Shown in pieces: positions 9,171 through 17,072 of a DNA stretch of 64,000 nt. This DNA comes from Gammaproteobacteria bacterium (GTDB lineage Bacteria; Pseudomonadota; Gammaproteobacteria; Pseudomonadales; Pseudohongiellaceae). A model generated the notes under the pieces. The model was given only the letters and a program-made list of their open reading frames with translations. It was not told where the DNA came from and ran no database searches. The stretch covers positions 1 to 64,000 of the forward strand of contig JAQWMX010000005.1 in the NCBI GenBank assembly GCA_029246545.1, read 5' to 3'. How positions within the stretch are numbered: the first letter of the stretch is position 1; each line of letters opens with the position of its first letter. Position numbers and translations under genes: made by a program.

Positions 9171-11684
9171 TTACAAAGAACGAGCGACTTCTTTAGTTTC
9201 GAACACTTCAATCTTGTCACCAACCTTAACATCAGTGTAATTCTTCACACCAATTCCACATTCCATGCCATTACGAACTTCATTAGCTTCGTCTTTAAAA
9301 CGTCTTAGAGACTCTAGTTCACCTTCATAGATAACAACATCATCACGTAAAACACGAATAGGTTTATTTCGATAAACCGTTCCTTCCACTACCATACTAC
9401 CCGCAATAGAGCCGAATTTTGGTGAATTGAATATATCTCGAACTTCAGCAACACCAAGAATTTTTTCTTGTAAATCTGGCGCCAATAAGCCACCAAGCAC
9501 TGCTTTAACATCATCAATCAAGTTATAGATAACACTATAGTAACGTAACTCTAGTCCTTCCTTTGCAACTAAGGTTTTAGCTGATTTATCTGCACGCACA
9601 TTAAAACCAATAATAGATGCATTTGAAGTCTGTGCTAGTTGAGCGTCTGTTTCAGAAATACCACCAACACCAGAAGATACAATATTCACCGACACTTCTT
9701 CATTACCTAATGATGCTAAAGAAGATGTGATCGCCTCAAGGGAACCTCGCACATCAGTTTTCAATACAATATTAAGCACTTGGACATCTTCTTTGCCCAT
9801 AGTGGCGAACATACCTTCCATTTTAGCGATTTGTTGTTTTGCAATTTGATTTTCACGGAATTTTTCACGACGAAATTCGGCAACTTCTCGTGCTTTTTTT
9901 TCATCATCTACAACGAAGAATTCATCACCGGCTTCAGGGGTGCCATTTAAACCAAGAACTTCAACTGGAATTGATGGACCAGCAGTTTTAATTTGCTTAC
10001 CGTTTTCACCAACCATGGCACGAACACGTCCATACTCATGACCAACAAGAATAATATCTGAATTTTTTAAAGTACCATTTTGAACCAGAACAGTTGCTAC
10101 TGAACCTCGCCCTTTATCTAAACGAGATTCAATTACCACGCCTTTAGCAGGACAATCAATCACAGCTTTTAATTCGAGTAGTTCGGCCTGTAATAAGGCA
10201 GCTTCTAATAATTCCGGGATACCTTGACCAGTTTGAGCGGACACTTCAATAAACTGAGTATCACCACCCCAATCCTCTGGCGCTAAACCTTTTGCTGAAA
10301 GTTCACTTTTAACTTTTTCTGGATCAGCACCTTCTTTGTCCATTTTATTTACCGCTACTACAATCGGCACCTCGGAAACCTGTGCATGTTGAATGGCTTC
10401 TTCGGTCTGTGGTTTAGCACCGTCATCAGCAGCAACCACTAATATCACAATATCTGTCGCTTGAGCACCTCGTGAACGCATAGCACTGAAAGCTGCGTGC
10501 CCCGGAGTGTCTAAAAATGTCAGCATGCCATGTTCAGTTTCAACATGATAAGCGCCTATGTGCTGAGTAATACCACCAGCTTCACCCTCAGTCACAGAGG
10601 ATTTACGAATGTAATCTAATAGTGAAGTTTTACCATGGTCTACATGACCCATTACTGTGATTACAGGAGCGCGAGGTGACTCATCGCCTTCATAATTAAC
10701 TGACTCAACTAAATCTTCTTCAAGTTTGTCATCAGAAACGGGTATAGCTGTATGTCCTAATTCCTCTACCAATAAAGTTGAAGTATCCTGATCTAATACT
10801 AAGTTTATAGTCGCCATAACGCCCATATTCATAAGTGTTTTAACTAACTCACCACCTTTGAGTGACATACGCTGAGCAAGATCTGTAACACTAATTGCTT
10901 CAGGTATTTCAATTTCTTTTGCGATAAATTCAGTTGGCATTTCGAATTTATGCTCTTTTTGTCCATGGCTTAATTTACGTGAACTACGACGACGACCAAC
11001 ATCTTCTTCACCATCGAGAACAAAATCATCTGTGCGACGAATTTTATTGTATTTTCTATCCTCGCCCTGGCTTCTATCTTTACGTCCTTTCTGGCCTTTC
11101 TTATTGCCACCTTCGTCAGCCGAACTTCGGAAACTCTCTTTCTTTAGAGTGCCTTTTTTGAAGTCTCTTCTTGCTTCAGGTTTGTTTTCTACCGGAACTT
11201 CAGCTGTCGTTGGAGTAGACGGAATACTTGCTACTGAAGATGGAGCTTTGGTTTGTTCTTTTTCTTCTTTTTCTTTTTTACTAACAGCTTCTTTAGCTTC
11301 TAACTCTAGACGAGATTTTTCTTCTTCCAGACGAACTTTTTCAGCTTCTAACTGCGCTTCTTGGGCTTCTTCTACGCTGCGTTTAACGTAGGTACGTTTT
11401 TTTCTTACTTCAACATTAACTGATTTACTGCGCCCTTGATTGTCAGAAGATTTAAGCGTTCCAAGTGTTTTACGCTTAAGTGTAATGCGTTTTGGGCTTG
11501 CTTCAGTTGGGCTATCGTCACCATGCTTTCCTTTAAGTGATGTCAATAACTTACTTCTTTCATCATTGGAAAGTGAATCACCTGCTTTTGTTTGGGACAA
11601 ACCGGCTTCCTTGATCTGTTCAAGTAAACGGTCTTCTTGCACGCCAACCAATTTGGCCAGTTCAGCTATGGTTAAATCAGCCAT
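9171..11684 (-). CDS. infB: Translation initiation factor IF-2
   Basis: An 837-residue IF-2, the GTPase that brings initiator tRNA to the 30S P site. Residues 1-50 form the IF2 N-terminal domain. About residues 95-245 are a long, highly charged Glu/Lys/Arg-rich linker. The GTPase has GHVDHGKT (346-353), DTPGH (392-396) and NKMD (446-449), followed by domains II-IV ending in the [12 protein letters not shown] tail. The length is a little short of the roughly 890 residues of enterobacterial IF2-alpha because the linker is shorter. It lies 34 bases after nusA, in the classical operon order. Confidence 0.98.
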   Translation of the reverse strand: MADLTIAELAKLVGVQEDRLLEQIKEAGLSQTKAGDSLSNDERSKLLTSLKGKHGDDSPTEASPKRITLKRKTLGTLKSSDNQGRSKSVNVEVRKKRTYVKRSVEEAQEAQLEAEKVRLEEEKSRLELEAKEAVSKKEKEEKEQTKAPSSVASIPSTPTTAEVPVENKPEARRDFKKGTLKKESFRSSADEGGNKKGQKGRKDRSQGEDRKYNKIRRTDDFVLDGEEDVGRRRSSRKLSHGQKEHKFEMPTEFIAKEIEIPEAISVTDLAQRMSLKGGELVKTLMNMGVMATINLVLDQDTSTLLVEELGHTAIPVSDDKLEEDLVESVNYEGDESPRAPVITVMGHVDHGKTSLLDYIRKSSVTEGEAGGITQHIGAYHVETEHGMLTFLDTPGHAAFSAMRSRGAQATDIVILVVAADDGAKPQTEEAIQHAQVSEVPIVVAVNKMDKEGADPEKVKSELSAKGLAPEDWGGDTQFIEVSAQTGQGIPELLEAALLQAELLELKAVIDCPAKGVVIESRLDKGRGSVATVLVQNGTLKNSDIILVGHEYGRVRAMVGENGKQIKTAGPSIPVEVLGLNGTPEAGDEFFVVDDEKKAREVAEFRREKFRENQIAKQQIAKMEGMFATMGKEDVQVLNIVLKTDVRGSLEAITSSLASLGNEEVSVNIVSSGVGGISETDAQLAQTSNASIIGFNVRADKSAKTLVAKEGLELRYYSVIYNLIDDVKAVLGGLLAPDLQEKILGVAEVRDIFNSPKFGSIAGSMVVEGTVYRNKPIRVLRDDVVIYEGELESLRRFKDEANEVRNGMECGIGVKNYTDVKVGDKIEVFETKEVARSL

Positions 11685-11718
11685 TTAATTCCTCAATAAC
11701 TCTATCTTTTGTGTTGCT

Positions 11719-13209
11719 TTATTCTTCTGCAAACCAGGGCTCACGAGCAGTCATAATAAGCTTGCCCGCACGTTCTTCATCCATGCCTTCTACTACCATC
11801 AATTCATCAATAGCTAATTCTGCTAAATCTTCCATAGATTTCACGTCTATTTTGGATAAGTTCAAAGCAAGTTCGTTGTCTACACCTTCCATGTTTAACA
11901 AATCATCTTGAATACCCGCACTACTCAACTCTTCTTCAGAAGCAATCGCTTTTGTCAGTAATGCATCTTTTGCACGCGACCTTAGTTCATCAGCAATCTC
12001 TTCATCAAAATCCTGAATCTCAGCTATTTCTTCCAAAGGTACATAAGCAATTTCTTCTAAGCTGGCGAAACCTTCTTGAACAAGAATTTCTGCAACATCC
12101 TCGTCAACATCTAATGCTGCCATGAAGATAGTGACGGTACCTGCAGATTCCTCTTGCAGTTTTTCAGCAGCCTGCTCTTCACTCATCACATTAATAGTCC
12201 AACCAGATAACTCACTAGAGAGCCTGACGTTCTGACCATTACGACCAATTGCTTGAGCAAGATTATCTTCAGCTACTGCAACGTCCATCGTATGTGTTTC
12301 TTCATCTACAACAATCGAGGCAACTTGCGCAGGAGCCATCGAGTTAATAACCATTTGTGCCGGGTTTTCATCCCATAGAATGATGTCGATACGCTCATTA
12401 GCTAATTCATTTGAAACTACCTGAACTCGAGAGCCACGCATACCTACACAAGCACCAACAGGGTCAATACGTCCATCATTGGTTTTTACAGATAGCTTAG
12501 CGCGTGATCCTGGATCTCTTGCTGCAGCCTTAATTTCAATAATTTCTTCAGAAACCTCTGGGACCTCAATTTTGAATAATTCGGTCAGCATTTCTGGCGC
12601 TGTTCTACTTAATAATAATTGCGGACCGCGAACTTCTTCTCGAACTTCTACCAACAAGGCACGTAAGCGGTCATTAATTCGGAATGTTTCACGTGGGATT
12701 AGATTTTCTCTTGGCAACAAACCTTCTGCATTATTTCCAAGATCAACAATTACATTATCACGAGTTACTTTTTTCACTGTACCAGTGACCAACTCTCCTA
12801 CTTTATCAGCATATTCACCAACAACTATTTCTCTTTCTGCTTCACGAACTTTTTGTACTATTACTTGTTTAGCAGTTTGAGCAGCGATACGTCCAAATTC
12901 AACGTTATCGACTTTTTCTTTCCAGATATCGCCTGCTACAAGTTTTTTGTCTTTTTCATACGCTTCTTCTAGAGTAAATTCTGAACCTAGCAGTGCTAAC
13001 TCATCATCTGGAACAACTTTCCAAACTCGATAAGTTTCATAATCACCACTTTCTCGATCTATGGTGACTTCACATTCAGCTTCTCCATCAACATAGCGTT
13101 TCTTAGTTGCAGTAGCTAATGCTGCCTCGATAGCAGAAAAAATAACTTCTCTTGAAACGCCTTTTTCATTAGAAACGGCATCTGCCACCATTAAGATTTC
13201 TTTGTTCAT
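11719..13209 (-). CDS. nusA: Transcription termination/antitermination factor NusA
   Basis: A 496-residue NusA binding RNA polymerase and nascent RNA to modulate pausing, termination and antitermination. The N-terminal domain opens [18 protein letters not shown]. Then come the S1 domain (about 135-200), two KH domains containing [15 protein letters not shown] and [12 protein letters not shown], and the two acidic helix-hairpin-helix repeats at the C-terminus, as in gammaproteobacterial NusA. The second of two adjacent Met codons is chosen because it gives the standard beginning. rimP ends 14 bases upstream. Confidence 0.98.
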   Translation of the reverse strand: MNKEILMVADAVSNEKGVSREVIFSAIEAALATATKKRYVDGEAECEVTIDRESGDYETYRVWKVVPDDELALLGSEFTLEEAYEKDKKLVAGDIWKEKVDNVEFGRIAAQTAKQVIVQKVREAEREIVVGEYADKVGELVTGTVKKVTRDNVIVDLGNNAEGLLPRENLIPRETFRINDRLRALLVEVREEVRGPQLLLSRTAPEMLTELFKIEVPEVSEEIIEIKAAARDPGSRAKLSVKTNDGRIDPVGACVGMRGSRVQVVSNELANERIDIILWDENPAQMVINSMAPAQVASIVVDEETHTMDVAVAEDNLAQAIGRNGQNVRLSSELSGWTINVMSEEQAAEKLQEESAGTVTIFMAALDVDEDVAEILVQEGFASLEEIAYVPLEEIAEIQDFDEEIADELRSRAKDALLTKAIASEEELSSAGIQDDLLNMEGVDNELALNLSKIDVKSMEDLAELAIDELMVVEGMDEERAGKLIMTAREPWFAEE

Positions 13210-13225
13210 CATGATCTTGCTACCT

Positions 13226-13681
13226 TCATACTTGCGATATTATGTTAGCTTTTTCTATTAGCTCATAAGGTAATGTAAATTCTTCATCACCCATGATTAA
13301 AACTACTTCTTCATTTTCTACAGCTTTTATCTGACCTGTAAAATTTCTCTGCCCTTCAAAATTTTCAGTTAATTTAAGCTTGGCATGGTAACCAGCATAA
13401 TTCTGAAATTGCTCCAGGCTAAATAACATTCGATCCATTCCAGGAGAAGAAACCTCAAGTGTGTACTCACTTTTTATTGGGTCTTCTACATCAAGCAAGC
13501 TACTTATTTGCCTGCTTGCTTGCGCACAATCTTCTATATATACGCCGCCTTCTTTTTCCAGATAAACACGCAAAATGCTATGCTTTCCTTGTCCCAGATA
13601 TTCAACTCCCCAGAGTTGATAACCCATGGCATTAATCACTGGTTCGATCAAAGCAGTCAAAACTGAAACTCTACTGGCCAT
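13226..13681 (-). CDS. rimP: Ribosome maturation factor RimP
   Basis: About 151 residues, beginning [27 protein letters not shown], which matches the usual RimP N-terminus. A frame extending 23 codons further upstream exists, but the extra residues (a Cys/Phe/Trp-rich stretch) are not RimP-like, so the internal ATG at 13681 is chosen. RimP assists 30S assembly. The conserved [11 protein letters not shown] segment and the Sm-like C-terminal beta domain ([15 protein letters not shown]) are present. It is first in the rimP-nusA-infB-rbfA-truB run. An intrinsic terminator stands about 95 bases upstream, so it needs a nearby promoter or read-through. Confidence 0.94.
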   Translation of the reverse strand: MASRVSVLTALIEPVINAMGYQLWGVEYLGQGKHSILRVYLEKEGGVYIEDCAQASRQISSLLDVEDPIKSEYTLEVSSPGMDRMLFSLEQFQNYAGYHAKLKLTENFEGQRNFTGQIKAVENEEVVLIMGDEEFTLPYELIEKANIISQV

Positions 13682-13773
13682 TGCATGTACATCCGAAACA
13701 GAAATAAAAAATGGGCACAAGGCCCACTCTGACATTCTATCTACAAACATCTTCTTACAACTACTTACAGGCC

Positions 13774-13804
13774 TAATAAAAAGCCCCTAAAAAGGGGCTT
13801 TATG
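13774..13804 (-). terminator. Intrinsic terminator between the tRNA(fMet) repeats and rimP
   Basis: An 8-bp stem (AAAGCCCC paired with GGGGCTTT, six-base loop) followed on the minus strand by a T-rich tract. It should end transcripts arriving from the tRNA(fMet) side before they reach rimP, or act as an attenuator in the operon leader. Confidence 0.75.
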
Positions 13805-14011
13805 CTTAGGGCGCGGATTGTAACCCGAATTCACCCTCTCATCAACGTAAGATGGCCTAAGACTGCAAAGATTAACCATCAAACTTAACTATTTCAATGA
13901 TTAAAATACTTTTACAATAGTTGTATCTCTTCTGACAGTTACACTTTTTTAACTGTCCCACATTGTAAATTCGCCAAAATCTTTCCATTCATCTTTTTTT
14001 ATTTTAAGAGC

Positions 14012-14040
14012 AAAAAAAAAGCCAACCTTAGAGGCTGACT
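14012..14040 (-). terminator. Terminator of repeat unit 1
   Basis: The stem AGTCAGCC/GGTTGGCT with loop TCTAA (read on the minus strand) is followed by nine T residues. It is the most distal of three equivalent terminators behind tRNA(fMet). Confidence 0.75.
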
Positions 14041-14048
14041 TTTAGATG

Positions 14049-14115
14049 TGGTAGCGGGGGCAGGAAAGGAACCTACGACCTTCTGAGCTTATAAAGAGTC
14101 GAGCCCGACGAACTG
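14049..14115 (-). pseudogene. tRNA(fMet) 3'-half remnant, distal copy
   Basis: About 67 bases match the tRNA(fMet) from the D-arm end through CCA. The 5' acceptor strand is missing, the anticodon loop is expanded and lacks the CAT context, and the T-loop reads TTCCTTT in place of TTCAAAT. It cannot form a normal cloverleaf. Confidence 0.8.
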
Positions 14116-14136
14116 CGTCTTTAATATTTTAAGAGC

Positions 14137-14165
14137 AAAAAAAGCCAACCTTAGAGGCTGACTTT
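14137..14165 (-). terminator. Terminator of repeat unit 2
   Basis: Same stem-loop as unit 1, with a seven-base T-tract on the minus strand. It lies between the two tRNA remnants. Confidence 0.72.
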
Positions 14166-14171
14166 TAGATG

Positions 14172-14237
14172 TGGTAGCGGGGGCAGGAAAGGAACCCACG
14201 ACCTTCTGGGCTTATAAAGAGTCGAGCCCAACGAGCT
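14172..14237 (-). pseudogene. tRNA(fMet) 3'-half remnant, proximal copy
   Basis: About 66 bases match tRNA(fMet) from the D arm to CCA, with the same anticodon-arm insertion and T-loop change as the distal copy. The 5' acceptor strand is replaced by unrelated sequence, so it is not a functional tRNA. It differs from the distal copy at a few positions, so the two are not identical sequencing duplicates. Confidence 0.8.
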
Positions 14238-14259
14238 ATGTCTTTAATATTTTAAGAGC

Positions 14260-14290
14260 AAAAAAAAAGCCAACCTTAGAGGTTGACTTT
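14260..14290 (-). terminator. Terminator of the intact tRNA(fMet) gene
   Basis: Immediately behind the tRNA CCA end, an 8-bp stem (AGTCAACC with GGTTGGCT, loop TCTAA) is followed by a nine-base T-tract on the minus strand. It is a textbook intrinsic terminator. Confidence 0.85.
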
Positions 14291-14296
14291 TAGATG

Positions 14297-14373
14297 TGGT
14301 AGCGGGGGCAGGATTTGAACCTGCGACCTTCGGGTTATGAGCCCGACGAGCTGCCAGACTGCTCCACCCCGCA
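14297..14373 (-). tRNA. Initiator tRNA-fMet (CAT)
   Basis: A 77-base cloverleaf with CCA encoded. The anticodon is CAT in the loop GGGCTCATAACCC, and three consecutive G-C pairs in the anticodon stem mark an initiator tRNA. Positions 1 and 72 are T and T, so they do not form a Watson-Crick pair, another initiator hallmark (most gammaproteobacteria have C1/A72). The T arm GGTTCAAATCC is normal. The gene is upstream of rimP-nusA-infB, as metY is in enterobacteria, but is separated from them by the duplicated fragments and terminators. Confidence 0.96.
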
Positions 14374-14442
14374 ACAAACTTTTTAACTTTTCTAACTTTC
14401 TACTTTAAAAATCCCAAAATGCCGGGATATTCGAGGGCGCTG

Positions 14443-14471
14443 ATTATAAGAACCAACCCTCTGCTGGTCAA
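14443..14471 (-). promoter_or_regulatory. Sigma-70 promoter of tRNA(fMet)
   Basis: On the minus strand TTGACC and TATAAT are separated by 17 bases, followed by CAGCGCCC, the GC-rich discriminator typical of stringently controlled stable-RNA promoters. Transcription would start near 14436, giving a leader of about 60 bases that includes a small ATCCC/GGGAT hairpin (about 14411-14428). The rest of the gap to 14734 shows no gene. Confidence 0.8.
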
Positions 14472-14734
14472 GAACTGTTTAGTTTTATGACCTATTAATA
14501 TGGTGCCGAACATCTAACTTTCCTTTTCAAATAGTAAGCAGTTTTCTAGAGTCCATTATGAAGTTCCTTGTTATTAAGCTACGCTAAAGCTAGTACTAAA
14601 GTGTTTGATGGTCAAGATTAGGAAGTTAATCTAGGGTCAACCTGGAATGTATAATCAGCATTGTTAATAAAGGTATATAGAGATAATGACCAAAACAATA
14701 GTTAATCAAGTTGCGAAACTTGACCTGTCTTGTG

Positions 14735-15640
14735 TTATTTTATTTCTACCCCGACCAGTAAATACCGTGCAAATTTTGCCTGTTGATTTCCTATAATTTT
14801 TGCTAAATGCAAAATGATTACAAAGGTAATAAAACTGCCAGGCATGGCTATTGGGAACCAATACCAATCTATATCTATAGTATTAGCGGGATTAATTGCA
14901 TGTAATATAGGATCTACAATTGGAGATATAAATACTACTATTGAAAGTATGGCCCCAGTGACGAGTGTCATGAAATAAATCAGTCCCAACCATGCTTGTA
15001 GACCCAAATAAATTATTGTCGTCCAAATTCTTCGACGTTTTAGTAAATCACCAATGGCACTTAACCAGCCCTGTAATTTATTATCATATTGAACATGTTT
15101 TTGATAACGCGGGCGGCGAGGCATTCTTTGGCCCAACAGCATCTCTATCAACCGACCCTCAAACAAAGAGAATAATTCCATAGATTTAAGAAAAATCAGG
15201 AAAAAAGGGATGCCAATAATTAATAATGAAGCAGATAAACTGCCTAATCCAAAAATTGCGACCCAACCAAAATAAACTATCCCTATAGGTGCAGCCAATA
15301 CCATATAAATCATTGCTCTATAGGCATCGCCATCAGTCAATACAGAAAAGAATCGATTTTTCATTATTGCTGTAGAAGGTTTTTTGCTGCCATGTAACGC
15401 ATGGTTTACTGTTGATTCCATATCGCAATAATATTCAGCAATTTCCTGAGCTGTACCATAACTTTGGACAATATTCGCAAATACATCAGGCGTATCTTCA
15501 CTTTCACTTAGCGCTGCGCGAATATGATCTTCAGCATCATATAAGGCGTCCTGAACTAAGGCTTGGTCTTGTCCTGCCAAGGCCAATTTAAGATCACTCA
15601 GGTATGCAGTCATCAATTCATCAATATGTTCATTACTCAT
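14735..15640 (-). CDS. HAAS-domain multi-pass membrane protein (PadR partner)
   Basis: A 301-residue protein. The first 90 residues are a soluble helical region (ELMTAYLSDLKLAL ... GTAQEIAEYYCDME) resembling the HAAS/DUF1700 domain that accompanies PadR regulators. About five hydrophobic helices follow. The start at 15640 is preferred: GGTGAT lies 6 bases ahead, and the ATG overlaps the PadR stop by eight bases (ATGAGTAA), implying translational coupling. In Firmicutes, HAAS proteins are thought to work with the adjacent PadR in membrane-stress sensing; here that is inference from pairing. No enzymatic motif is visible. Confidence 0.75.
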   Translation of the reverse strand: MSNEHIDELMTAYLSDLKLALAGQDQALVQDALYDAEDHIRAALSESEDTPDVFANIVQSYGTAQEIAEYYCDMESTVNHALHGSKKPSTAIMKNRFFSVLTDGDAYRAMIYMVLAAPIGIVYFGWVAIFGLGSLSASLLIIGIPFFLIFLKSMELFSLFEGRLIEMLLGQRMPRRPRYQKHVQYDNKLQGWLSAIGDLLKRRRIWTTIIYLGLQAWLGLIYFMTLVTGAILSIVVFISPIVDPILHAINPANTIDIDWYWFPIAMPGSFITFVIILHLAKIIGNQQAKFARYLLVGVEIK

Positions 15641-16025
15641 TACTATCACCACTAGGGTTATCTGAAGTTACTTCATTCACAAAAGATTGTGTTTGCTCCC
15701 ATATTTGAAGCCATTCTGTTAAGACCTTTCTTCCAAGTTTTGAAATTATGAAATATTTTCTTGGGGGACCACTTTCTGAGGGCTCGACCTTGCTTTCCAA
15801 TAGCCCTTTTGTGCTTAAATTACGTAACACAGGATAGAGGGCTCCTTGTTTTTCGGATCCCGTATGGCTCAACAGTTTGGCAATTTGATACCCATACAAA
15901 GGCTCTTTGGCCTTAGCTAAAGTACTTAATAACACCAGAGCCATGGTTCCTGAACTAAGTTCTTTACGGAACTTTTTGACTTGTTGAGTCACTACTTGTT
16001 CTGTTGTAACTTCTTGTATTTCCAT
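15633..16025 (-). CDS. PadR family transcriptional regulator
   Basis: About 130 residues with the PadR winged helix: GTMALVLLSTLAKAKEPLYGYQIAKLL, then GALYPVLRNLSTKGLLESKVEP and PPRKYFIISKLGRKVL. PadR proteins are mostly ligand-responsive repressors of neighbouring genes. The start is uncertain. The ATG at 16025 lies only three bases after a good -10 hexamer, so the transcript may be leaderless or the true start may be further in; a longer frame from 16049 would lie inside the promoter. It forms a coupled pair with the HAAS protein. This two-gene unit sits between tRNA(Leu) and tRNA(fMet), genes usually linked directly. Confidence 0.88.
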   Translation of the reverse strand: MEIQEVTTEQVVTQQVKKFRKELSSGTMALVLLSTLAKAKEPLYGYQIAKLLSHTGSEKQGALYPVLRNLSTKGLLESKVEPSESGPPRKYFIISKLGRKVLTEWLQIWEQTQSFVNEVTSDNPSGDSNE

Positions 16026-16028
16026 AGG

Positions 16029-16056
16029 AATATAGTACTTTCTATACATGTGTCAA
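16029..16056 (-). promoter_or_regulatory. Sigma-70 promoter of the PadR-HAAS pair
   Basis: On the minus strand a perfect TTGACA (16051-16056) is separated by 16 bases from TATATT (16029-16034). The expected transcription start falls on or just after the ATG at 16025. Confidence 0.65.
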
Positions 16057-16057
16057 C

Positions 16058-16090
16058 TTAACAGTAGTGCTAGCTTAACACTACTGTTAA
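16058..16090. promoter_or_regulatory. Perfect 12-bp inverted repeat, likely operator
   Basis: TTAACAGTAGTG (16058-16069) and CACTACTGTTAA (16079-16090) are exact reverse complements separated by nine bases. The centre-to-centre distance is 21 bases, two helical turns. The element abuts the -35 box of the PadR promoter, so it is a strong candidate for the PadR autoregulatory site. Confidence 0.7.
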
Positions 16091-16148
16091 ATTAATACTA
16101 CTACTAATAATTATCGAAGATTTAATTACAGGTCTATGAATACTTAAA

Positions 16149-16178
16149 AGGTCCGCTTTTGGCCGAAAGCAGCCGTTA
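16149..16178. repeat. Short imperfect dyad (GGTCCGCTTTTGGCCGAAAGC type)
   Basis: Between the PadR promoter region and tRNA(Leu) is a segment with GCTTT and AAAGC flanking TGGCCG. It resembles a short dyad seen often in gammaproteobacterial intergenic DNA, by memory only. I see no gene in the rest of 16091-16418, only AT-rich sequence and a weak CTGAATA/TATTCAG hairpin near 16381-16402. Confidence 0.3.
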
Positions 16179-16418
16179 GAGCCTTCTCCTTTTTTTCTAA
16201 AATTACTCTAAATTGTGGCTAGCCAGGTACTACTCAGATACACAGCTTGAAAGACCATGACCGCCCTATAAAGAAAGCCCACCCATGCATAAATAAAGTA
16301 AAGAAATAGAACTTATTTCTAATTTAGCGTAAATGTTAGGGTAAATATAAGCAAAAGCATGTTTAAGACTAGGTAACCCACTGAATACAATTAGATATTC
16401 AGCAGGCTACTATTAGAT

Positions 16419-16505
16419 TGGTGCCGAAAGCCGGACTCGAACCGGCACGGCCGTTAGGCCACTACCCCCTCAAGGTAGCGTGTCTACCAATTTCACCACT
16501 TCGGC
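16419..16505 (-). tRNA. tRNA-Leu (GAG)
   Basis: An 87-base tRNA with long variable arm and encoded CCA. It starts GCCGAAGTGGTG, and the anticodon loop is CTTGAGG giving anticodon GAG. The T arm GGTTCGAGTCC is normal. It lies directly downstream of secG on the same strand, matching the secG-leuU arrangement of enterobacteria, and is probably processed from the secG transcript. Confidence 0.96.
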
Positions 16506-16621
16506 ATTAAATCAATGTGTATCTAATTAAAGTTTAGGTATTCAATCTAACCTGATGACACGCTACGCTGGCCGTTTTCGCGCATACAGAGCTTCACAGC
16601 ATTAGTGCATCCTGCACGTCA

Positions 16622-16644
16622 TCTACCAACTTCACCACTTCGGC
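16622..16644 (-). pseudogene. tRNA-Leu 5'-half remnant
   Basis: Between secG and the intact tRNA(Leu), 23 bases repeat the 5' end of that tRNA (GCCGAAGTGGTGAAGTTGG... versus GCCGAAGTGGTGAAATTGG...) and then diverge. Only the 5' acceptor strand and D arm remain, so it is a broken copy of the neighbouring tRNA. Confidence 0.7.
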
Positions 16645-16649
16645 TCTTA

Positions 16650-17030
16650 TTAAGGTGTGACGGGAATATCGCCACCCGTTTCAATAACTGGAATATCTTC
16701 AACAACTGCAGCATCTACTTCTAACTGATTTGCATCAAGTACAGCGTTCACTTGATCAAGATCATCAATTAAATCACCACCAAGCACACTTAAATCAGCT
16801 GATTGTCTTGCAATGACCGCTAGGGTGAGGCTTGTAATAAAAAAGACTGTTGCAAAAATAGTAGTCGATTTAGTCAGCACATTGCCACTACCGGACGAAC
16901 CAAACAAAGTTTGAGAAGCTCCACTTCCAAAAGAAGCGCCCATTTCTGCGCCCTTGCCTTGTTGTATTAGGACTAAGGCCGTAACGGCGATAGCTGCTAT
17001 TACATGAACAATAATGATTATGGATTCCAT
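16650..17030 (-). CDS. secG: Preprotein translocase subunit SecG
   Basis: A 126-residue SecG, the small third subunit of the SecYEG channel. Two membrane helices (about residues 3-22 and 55-75) flank the conserved cytoplasmic loop GKGAEMGASFGSGASQTLFGSSGSG. The C-terminal 45 residues are a variable acidic tail. It lies 42 bases after tpiA and directly before tRNA(Leu), the standard gammaproteobacterial order. Confidence 0.96.
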   Translation of the reverse strand: MESIIIIVHVIAAIAVTALVLIQQGKGAEMGASFGSGASQTLFGSSGSGNVLTKSTTIFATVFFITSLTLAVIARQSADLSVLGGDLIDDLDQVNAVLDANQLEVDAAVVEDIPVIETGGDIPVTP

Positions 17031-17072
17031 AATTTTTCCTATTTGTTTCCTATTTTTTTAAAATATGCTCAG

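Larger units (their letters stand above)
14001..14300 (-). repeat. Three tandem units of tRNA(fMet) 3' half plus terminator
   Basis: Near-identical units begin at 14001, 14126 and 14249 (ATTTTAAGAG...), with spacings of 125 and 123 bases. The difference is due to A-run length. Each unit contains a minus-strand terminator hairpin with a 7-9 base T-tract and then the 3' part of tRNA(fMet) including GGTAGCGGGGGCAGG. Only the unit at the high-coordinate end continues into an intact tRNA. The two broken units share the same altered anticodon and T-loop bases, so one was probably copied from the other after the first duplication. Confidence 0.9.

Noticed and set aside
11032-11391. A 119-codon plus-strand frame opposite the infB linker
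   Set aside because: It mirrors the charged low-complexity IF2 linker as Ser/Phe/Leu-rich sequence and has no independent support.
14049-14237. Two additional functional tRNA genes
   Set aside because: Both lack the 5' acceptor strand and a normal anticodon loop; they are 3'-half remnants.
14001-14300. CRISPR-like array of three repeats
   Set aside because: The repeated units contain tRNA and terminator sequence throughout, with no unique spacers and no cas genes.
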